From contig MNYA01000295.1 in assembly GCA_001872985.1 (NCBI GenBank), forward strand, positions 1 through 9,878: DNA of 9,878 nt. The letters run 5' to 3'. Both the position numbers and the translations under genes were made by a program. Shown here in pieces: positions 5,048 to 9,878 of the stretch. Numbering within the stretch: position 1 is the first letter of the stretch; every line of letters begins with the position of its first letter. This DNA comes from a bacterium CG2_30_54_10 (GTDB lineage Bacteria; Muiribacteriota; Ozemobacteria; Ozemobacterales; Ozemobacteraceae). Under the pieces are notes generated by a model that saw only the letters and a list, made by a program, of their open reading frames with translations, did not search any database and had not been told where the DNA came from.

Positions 5048-6544
5048 ATGAAATCAGGGCGGATCGAGGTCATCAAGAATGCCCTCATTGCTGGGTATCC
5101 GGTGATCGCAATCAACACCCAGGAAGAAGATCAAACCGTCGCGGCACTGGGGCACTTTTCCAAATCTGTTTACGGTGCGGAACGCAGCCTCATAAACTGG
5201 GATCTCAAGCACGGCCTTTGCGGAGGCGCTGGAGATTCCCGCCAGGCTTCGACGCCTGAAGCAGCGCTGGATTCCGTGTTCGATTACCCGGAACCGGCAT
5301 TTTTTGTGTTCCGAGACATCGCCTCATTCCTCGGTCGCCCTGAGATCATCAGGCGGATCCGCGAACTCAACTTTTCCTTTCGCGGGCAGAACCGCTTCGT
5401 GTTTCTGCTTGGCGCGGAGATCAGCATCCCTCCAGAGCTCGGCAAGGACATTCATCTTATCGATTTTCAGCTTCCCGACATCTCAGAGGTTCGCGAGATA
5501 ATCGATCGCAGCCTGGCTGCCGCAGTGAAAAAGGGCGCCGAGGTCAAGCTCTCCGAGGAACAGCTAGGGCAGGCCGCCGTAACGCTTAAGGGCTTTACCG
5601 GCGCAGAGGTTCAACACAGCCTTAACAAACTTTTCTGGGGGGCCAAGACAATCGGTGAGCCGTTTCTTTCGGCGCTCCAGGACGAAAAGGAACAGTTGGC
5701 AAAAAAGTCGGGAATCCTCGAGTATGTGCGGGTTTCCGCGAGCATCAACGAGGTAGGAGGGCTTGCCAACCTTAAGGAGTGGCTGATGAAGCGCAAGCGT
5801 CTATTCAGCCCTGAGGCGAAGGTGGCCGGAATCACCCCTCCCCGAGGCCTTCTGATGATGGGAATCTCAGGATGCGGGAAGTCGCTCTCAGTCAAGGCGA
5901 TCAGCCATCTGTGGAACCTTCCACTTTTCAGGCTCGACATGAACCAGATCTACAGCGGCATTCACGGCACTCCTGAGGCGGCGTTTCACCGGGCGATAAA
6001 GTTCATCGAAGGTGTCGCCCCGGCCATCCTCTGGATCGATGAGATCGAAGGCGGTATCAGCAGCGTCGCAATGAAGGACGGGGGAACGGGCTCCCACATT
6101 TTTTCGGCTTTTCTGACCTGGATGCAGGAAAAATCCGCCGATGTGTTCGTGGCCGCCACTGCCAACCGCATCGACCTTCTGCCGGCCGAGATCATCCGCA
6201 AAGGACGTTTCGACCAGGTTTTCTTCATCGATCTTCCCAACGACAAGGATCGTGAGGAGATTTTCAAAGTCCATTTGCGCAAGCGGAATGTTGATCCCGA
6301 GCCGTTCGACTTGGTCCTTTTGAGCATCGCTACCGAGTTCTGGAATGGCGCCGAGATCGAGCATGTGGTCGAAGCCGCTCTGGTGGAGGCATTTGACCGG
6401 GGAGTCGCCGTCACCCAGGACGATCTTTACACGATCATTCGCGGCACCGTTCCGTTATCGAGAACCATGTCCGAGCAGATCAAGTTCATCAAACTCTGGG
6501 CGAGCGAAAGAGCCGTCTCGGCGTCAGCAAAACCAAAAAGCTGA
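5048..6544 (+). CDS. Ycf46-like AAA+ ATPase
   Basis: 498 aa, close to the usual length of Ycf46-type proteins. The N-terminal half (1-230) is the degenerate AAA-like region of this family: an opening helix then GYPVIAINTQEEDQ (17-30), INWDLKHGL (49-57) and FVFRDIASFL (86-95), without a Walker A. The second half is a complete AAA+ module: Walker A GISGCGKS (272-279), Walker B AILWIDE (326-332), sensor-1 region ATAN (370-373), and arginine-finger candidates R384 and R387 in RKGRFDQ. The C-terminal PLSRTMSEQIKFIKLWASER is also family-like. The protein should hydrolyse ATP, probably as an oligomer, to remodel a protein partner; substrates of the family are poorly known, and a cyanobacterial homologue has been linked to inorganic-carbon use. 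It is cytoplasmic. Start 5048 is supported by the family-like N-terminus and the absence of other in-frame ATG/GTG/TTG codons after the stop at 4928. No Shine-Dalgarno precedes it, which suggests coupling to the upstream small ORF. Confidence 0.9.
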   Translation: MKSGRIEVIKNALIAGYPVIAINTQEEDQTVAALGHFSKSVYGAERSLINWDLKHGLCGGAGDSRQASTPEAALDSVFDYPEPAFFVFRDIASFLGRPEIIRRIRELNFSFRGQNRFVFLLGAEISIPPELGKDIHLIDFQLPDISEVREIIDRSLAAAVKKGAEVKLSEEQLGQAAVTLKGFTGAEVQHSLNKLFWGAKTIGEPFLSALQDEKEQLAKKSGILEYVRVSASINEVGGLANLKEWLMKRKRLFSPEAKVAGITPPRGLLMMGISGCGKSLSVKAISHLWNLPLFRLDMNQIYSGIHGTPEAAFHRAIKFIEGVAPAILWIDEIEGGISSVAMKDGGTGSHIFSAFLTWMQEKSADVFVAATANRIDLLPAEIIRKGRFDQVFFIDLPNDKDREEIFKVHLRKRNVDPEPFDLVLLSIATEFWNGAEIEHVVEAALVEAFDRGVAVTQDDLYTIIRGTVPLSRTMSEQIKFIKLWASERAVSASAKPKS

Positions 6545-6612
6545 AATTCAGCGAGACTCCGGCATCATTTAGAGTGCTGTTGTTTTTTATTCCATCATAA
6601 AATTAAATTAGG

Positions 6613-6641
6613 TTGCTATTTTTTTTATCTTCGTGTATATT
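6613..6641 (+). promoter_or_regulatory. Predicted sigma70-type promoter of feoAB-regulator operon
   Basis: TTGCTA (6613-6618, 4 of 6) and TATATT (6636-6641, 5 of 6) are spaced by exactly 17 bases. They lie in an AT-rich stretch (about 6570-6680) that contrasts sharply with the flanking genes. Transcription would begin near 6648, giving a leader of about 48 bases before feoA. It is the best promoter candidate in the window. Confidence 0.55.
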
Positions 6642-6645
6642 TAAT

Positions 6646-6665
6646 TTAGGCATAGCTATATCTTA
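6646..6665. promoter_or_regulatory. Candidate metalloregulator operator over the feoA transcription start
   Basis: A perfect 8-base palindrome ATAGCTAT (6652-6659) sits inside a 20-base imperfect dyad (7 of 10 symmetric pairs) that opens with TTAGG, as DtxR-type boxes do. It lies just downstream of the predicted -10, so a bound protein would block initiation. Related sequences TTAAATTAGG (6603-6612) and TTAATTTAGG (6641-6650) differ at one base and flank the promoter. The regulator encoded at the end of the operon is the obvious candidate ligand. This is inference from position and symmetry only. Confidence 0.35.
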
Positions 6666-6695
6666 TACTTCTATATTTTTCGGGGCGGTGTGTCA

Positions 6696-6950
6696 ATGAC
6701 CAGATACAGCATGAAGTTGGACGAACTCAAAGACGGGCAAACTGCCACCATTTCAGCGATTGATGCTTCGGCCCCTACAGGCCGGCGGCTTCTGGATCTC
6801 GGTTTCGTACCGGGGACCCCGATAAAGGCGTTGGGGCGTGCTCCCATGGGCGACCCGGCGACCTTTCTCGTAAGGGGATATCGGATAAGTCTCCGTCAAG
6901 CTGAGTCAAGGCTTATCGGAATCGGGTTCGATCTTTCCGCGCCAAGATGA
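6696..6950 (+). CDS. feoA: Ferrous iron transport protein A
   Basis: 84 aa, normal for FeoA. These are small cytoplasmic SH3-like proteins that work with the FeoB Fe(II) permease. Family features visible are the start LDELKDGQTATI, then RRLLDLGFVPG (30-40), GDP (52-54) and VRGYRISLRQAE (59-70), the usual order RLxxLGFxPG ... GDP ... GxxISLRxxE. A GTG at 6690 is in frame two codons earlier, but ATG 6696 has better spacing to GGGGCGG (6682-6688) and is preferred. The gene is first in the operon behind the AT-rich promoter region, and its TGA overlaps the feoB ATG by four bases, implying coupled synthesis with FeoB. Confidence 0.93.
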   Translation: MTRYSMKLDELKDGQTATISAIDASAPTGRRLLDLGFVPGTPIKALGRAPMGDPATFLVRGYRISLRQAESRLIGIGFDLSAPR

Positions 6951-9340
6951 ATCGGTTGCCGGGAGCGGTTTCCAGCCCCCGGATTTTCCTGATCGGAAAC
7001 CCGAATTCAGGGAAAACGAGTCTTTTCAACGCTCTTACCGGGGAACGCCAGAGAGTCGGCAACTGGCCTGGGGTAACCGTCGAGCGTCTTGAAGGTGCGC
7101 TAAAAATCGGGTGTGCTTCCGGTGCTTCCCCAAAATCCTCTCAGCAAGTTATTGAGGGGGGAGGGCCACTGGTCCCAGTCGTGACCGATCTTCCCGGAAC
7201 CTACTCTCTTTCGCCGCTCACGCCTGAAGAAACCATTGCACTGAGCGTCCTCGAGGAAGCCCAACAGGGGATCCTTGTCAATGTCATTGATGCCTCCAAT
7301 CTCGAACGGAATCTTTTCTTGACTATCCAACTGCTCGAACTCGGTTTCAGGCCGGTACTTGTATTGAACTGTTTCGACGGTCTTAGCTCCTCAGGTGCGA
7401 AGCTTATTATTACGGAGTTTGCTCGGCGGACAGGGTGTCCGGTTTTTCCGACGGTTGCAAGGGTGGGGGAGGGCGTAGATTCACTCAATGATTTTCTCAG
7501 AACTCCAGGCTTGAAAACCTTTTCCCCTGCCAAGGATTCGGCGTATTCCGGCCTTGGGAATGCTTGGCAGACCGCGTTGGCTTCGGTTCTTGCCCTTTCC
7601 GGACTGACGCTTGAGCTGGCCGGCCCACTGCAAAGGCAGCAGGCAATCGGGGAACTTGTAGATGTCCGGAAGGAAAATTCCAGACCGGAACTCGGGGTAA
7701 TCCGCGAGCGGCTCGTTGAAAGCTTGGCTGGCCCGGGTGAGAAGCCCCCACCCGTCGCCGAAATCCCCTGCAAACTTGCAGAGGACAGGTATAACCGCAT
7801 TGTCAGCCTTTTGGGCTCCTGCTATTGTCCGGCTGCGACGCCGGGCCGTCCACCCTCGGACAGGCTCGATTCGGTTCTCGCCCATCGCTGGCTCGGAATA
7901 CCTTTTTTCATCATGCTGGTGGGGCTGGTTTTCTGGTCGACATTTTTTTTGGGGGAGATCCCGGCCTCAATGATAAGGGCCGCCTTGGGTTTGGCCCAGG
8001 GTTGGGCCAAGACGGCCATGAACGAAGGTCTCCTCAGGGATCTCCTCGCTGACGGAATCCTTTCGGGAGTGGGGGGTGTGCTGGTCTTTCTGCCCAACGT
8101 CGCGATCCTTTTTTTCTGGCTGGCGCTCCTGGAAGACTCCGGCTACCTCGCCCGCGCAGCCTATCTGATGGACTATTTCATGCAGAAAATGGGGCTGCAC
8201 GGACGGGCGTTTATTCCCTTGCTGGTGGGTTTCGGATGCAATGTTCCGGCCATCATGGCAACCCGCATAATCGAACATCGAGGGCAGAGACTTCTCGCGA
8301 TGTTTCTCCTTCCGATGGTTACCTGCACGGCAAGACTTCCGGTGCTGGTTCTTCTTTGCGGCGCGTTTTTCCCCCGGCATCCGGGGAGCATGCTCATGCT
8401 TCTTTACTTTCTGGACATCGGGTTCATCCTCCTGGTGGGAAATATCATTTCAAGACTGCTCTCCGTGCAGTCGACCGGCTCCTTCATGCTGGAAATGCCG
8501 GCCTACAGGCTTCCCACATGGCGATCAATGCGCGAAGTTCTGTTGGAAAGAGTGTCCAACTTTATCGGGAAAGCCGGATCGATCATTATTGTGGGTTCGG
8601 TTCTGATCTGGTTTCTGACGGCCTTTCCCAGGGAAGTGCCTTTTTCCATGGACTACGATGCGGCTATTGCAAAACTGGCGGCGGACGGGCAGTCCTCCTC
8701 GAATGCCGACCGGATAGAGAGTCTTCGCCGGAAGCGCGATCAGGAGTTGATATCAGGGCGCTGGATATCCGTCCTTGGCCGGGCACTACACCCGCTGGTA
8801 GCGCCACTCGGTTTTGGCTGGCGCGAGTCCGTCTCGCTGATTCCGGGTTTTCTGGCCAAGGAGGTCATCCTTTCAACGATGGCGATTCTCTACGCTCCGG
8901 TCGACAGCAATGTTGGGAGTGCGATGGTCAAAGAAGGAATGACTCCGCTTAGCGGATTCGTTTTCATGATCTTCACGATTCTCTACGTCCCATGCCTCCC
9001 GACGTTGGCAATTATCTTCAGGGAATCGGGATCGCGCGGGTTTACCGCCCTTGCCCTAATTCTTCCTGGTGTGATAGCATGGATAGTCGGGTTTGCCGTG
9101 TATCAAATAGGCATGCGTTTGACGGGGTGGTCATCGGGAATTTCTGCCCCTGGAACGGAAACACTGCTGGTTCTGGCCTTGGTTTTGTTCTCTGTTGTGG
9201 TATTGATCCGTCGGGCATTCAATGAGGTTTCCGGCGGTGCGTGCGCCTGTTGTTCGTCGCGTCATTCCTGCGGTAAAAGCTCGGTTCAACCTGGAGGTTC
9301 ATGTGAAGAGTCCAAAGGGAGGGTTGTCAAGCACCCTTGA
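6947..9340 (+). CDS. feoB: Ferrous iron permease FeoB with cysteine-rich C-terminal tail
   Basis: 797 aa inner-membrane Fe(II) importer with a cytoplasmic G domain. Visible motifs are G1 GNPNSGKT (17-24), G2 region NWPGVTVE (39-46), G3 DLPG (81-84) and G4 NCFD (141-144, Cys where Met is common). A helical GDI-like region spans about 190-290. The membrane part starts near 313 and carries both Gate-type motifs: GVGGVLVFLPNVAILF (374-389) with LLEDSGYLARAAYLMD, and SLIPGFLAKEVILSTM (630-645) with CLPTLAIIFRESG. Conserved cysteines are in GFGCNVP (C431) and CTARLP (C460). About 18 extra residues are inserted between G2 and G3 (about 55-75) relative to short FeoBs. After the last membrane segment (to about 755) a soluble tail contains C766, C768, C769, C775 and C786, absent from many FeoBs and resembling separate FeoB-associated Cys-rich peptides. 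The start overlaps feoA (ATGA). The 3' end overlaps the regulator gene by 38 bases. Confidence 0.96.
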   Translation: MNRLPGAVSSPRIFLIGNPNSGKTSLFNALTGERQRVGNWPGVTVERLEGALKIGCASGASPKSSQQVIEGGGPLVPVVTDLPGTYSLSPLTPEETIALSVLEEAQQGILVNVIDASNLERNLFLTIQLLELGFRPVLVLNCFDGLSSSGAKLIITEFARRTGCPVFPTVARVGEGVDSLNDFLRTPGLKTFSPAKDSAYSGLGNAWQTALASVLALSGLTLELAGPLQRQQAIGELVDVRKENSRPELGVIRERLVESLAGPGEKPPPVAEIPCKLAEDRYNRIVSLLGSCYCPAATPGRPPSDRLDSVLAHRWLGIPFFIMLVGLVFWSTFFLGEIPASMIRAALGLAQGWAKTAMNEGLLRDLLADGILSGVGGVLVFLPNVAILFFWLALLEDSGYLARAAYLMDYFMQKMGLHGRAFIPLLVGFGCNVPAIMATRIIEHRGQRLLAMFLLPMVTCTARLPVLVLLCGAFFPRHPGSMLMLLYFLDIGFILLVGNIISRLLSVQSTGSFMLEMPAYRLPTWRSMREVLLERVSNFIGKAGSIIIVGSVLIWFLTAFPREVPFSMDYDAAIAKLAADGQSSSNADRIESLRRKRDQELISGRWISVLGRALHPLVAPLGFGWRESVSLIPGFLAKEVILSTMAILYAPVDSNVGSAMVKEGMTPLSGFVFMIFTILYVPCLPTLAIIFRESGSRGFTALALILPGVIAWIVGFAVYQIGMRLTGWSSGISAPGTETLLVLALVLFSVVVLIRRAFNEVSGGACACCSSRHSCGKSSVQPGGSCEESKGRVVKHP
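9293..9297 (+). promoter_or_regulatory. Ribosome binding site fixing the regulator start at GTG 9303
   Basis: GGAGG lies 5 bases before GTG 9303, inside the end of feoB. The ATG at 9301 is followed at once by TGA and is not usable. An in-frame ATG at 9222 would add 27 residues with no family resemblance, so this site decides the start. Confidence 0.7.
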
Positions 9341-9800
9341 ATCCTATCTCGAACTGATCTCCGACCTTCAGCAGCAGTATGGGGCGGTCAGGGTCACCGA
9401 TCTTGCGGAACGGATGGGCTGCAAAACCCCGTCTGCGACCAGCGCGTTGCGAAGGCTTTCCAAGCTTGGATTGATCAATTATCAGGCGTATCGCCCGGTG
9501 ACGCTGACCAAAGAAGGTAAGTCAGCGATCAAACGCCTGAGTCTTGGGCACCACCTTCTCGCCGATCTTTTCCTTGCCGTTCTCGCTCTTCCGTCCGAGT
9601 TCGCCGATGAGGAAGCCTGCAGTCTCGAACATCGCGTTTCTCAGCAACTGCTTACCAGAGTCGCGAAATTCCTTGATTTCATGCGGGTCACTCCAGAGGG
9701 CTCCAAGCTTCTGGAAGGCATTCAACGTGGGTTCAAGCGTTTCCTCGAAAAAAGCTCAACCACTGATAAAAGCAAGAGTTCTGACTCCTCGGAAAATTAG
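9303..9800 (+). CDS. DtxR/MntR-family metal-dependent transcriptional regulator
   Basis: 165 aa from GTG 9303. Residues 10-76 form the winged helix-turn-helix: TLESYLELI, VRVTDLAERMGCKTPSATSA (29-48), LRRLSKLGLINY and a wing RPVTLTKEG. Residues 78-125 match the metal-binding/dimerisation domain, with GHHLLADLFL and DEEACSLEH (102-110). C106, E109 and H110 align with DtxR C102, E105 and H106, and H83 with DtxR H79. The position of DtxR M10/MntR D8 is S14, while E17 matches MntR E11; DtxR E83 and H98 are replaced by A87 and D102. The C-terminal SH3-like domain is absent, and a Ser/Lys/Asp-rich tail (151-165) ends the protein, so it is of MntR-like length. The family represses metal uptake genes when loaded with Fe(II) or Mn(II). 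Last in the feo operon and overlapping feoB by 38 bases, it is probably an iron-sensing autoregulator. Metal specificity is uncertain. Confidence 0.85.
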   Translation: MKSPKGGLSSTLESYLELISDLQQQYGAVRVTDLAERMGCKTPSATSALRRLSKLGLINYQAYRPVTLTKEGKSAIKRLSLGHHLLADLFLAVLALPSEFADEEACSLEHRVSQQLLTRVAKFLDFMRVTPEGSKLLEGIQRGFKRFLEKSSTTDKSKSSDSSEN

Positions 9801-9878
9801 AAGAAGTCGAAGAAATTTTTCCCTACGAAGAAGAAAAAAAACGAATTTGAAAGAGAAATAAAGAGAGTGTAGCAATTT

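Noticed and set aside
4879..5259. 126-codon open frame overlapping the 66-aa ORF and AAA+ start
   Set aside because: Out of frame with the clearly conserved AAA+ protein, with Arg/Pro-rich shadow-type composition.
6540..6552. Palindrome GCTGAAATTCAGC at the AAA+ stop codon, considered as a terminator
   Set aside because: The one-base centre leaves no usable loop without breaking pairs, and the T-rich run lies about 35 bases away.
9222..9302. N-terminal extension of the DtxR-family regulator from ATG 9222
   Set aside because: The extra 27 residues do not resemble the family and are encoded in the FeoB tail; GTG 9303 has GGAGG at good spacing.
9801..9878. Purine-rich sequence after the regulator, considered as terminator or further gene
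   Set aside because: Only an A/T-rich weak pairing is visible, with no GC stem plus T-run, and no ORF with a start; the window ends too soon to judge.

Overview
All genes in this window lie on the + strand and are closely packed. Base composition is moderate to slightly GC-rich, apart from one AT-rich gap upstream of feoA. Three consecutive products carry Sec-type N-terminal signals, and one has two STN-type domains of the kind found in outer-membrane secretins. This suggests a diderm (Gram-negative-type) bacterium. A Feo ferrous-iron importer with a DtxR-family regulator fits an anaerobic or microaerophilic life. The phylum cannot be fixed from the sequence alone; a deltaproteobacterium-like lineage or a poorly cultured diderm phylum is a guess.

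Region A (16-2897) is a probable three-gene cell-envelope operon. It encodes a secreted or anchored protein with an SH3/Sm-like beta domain and a C-terminal STI1-like helical module, then a periplasmic protein with two STN-like domains but no secretin barrel, then an exported TPR protein with an unrecognised C-terminal half. The gaps are 25 and 46 bases. Domain content suggests an envelope scaffold or assembly function, but no known named system is matched.

Region B (2898-3127) is a 230-base gap with two clear inverted repeats and one weak promoter candidate. It separates the envelope operon from region C.

Region C (3128-6544) starts with a cytoplasmic protein of about 11 TPRs fused to two C-terminal ankyrin repeats. 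Next comes a tightly stitched junction with a possible 31-codon ORF, a 66-codon ORF with a good ribosome binding site, and then a Ycf46-like AAA+ ATPase whose own start lacks a visible Shine-Dalgarno. Successive stops and starts overlap or nearly touch (ATGA, ATGA, 2-base gap), which suggests translational coupling.

Region D (6545-9800) is an iron-uptake operon. An AT-rich promoter region with a candidate operator over the predicted transcription start is followed by feoA, feoB (ATGA overlap) and a DtxR/MntR-family regulator. The regulator's GTG start lies inside the 3' end of feoB. The likely logic is that FeoA and FeoB import Fe(II) and the regulator senses intracellular metal and represses its own operon. 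FeoB carries an unusual cysteine-rich C-terminal tail and an insertion in its G domain.

No tRNA, rRNA, CRISPR array, insertion sequence or convincing rho-independent terminator was seen.
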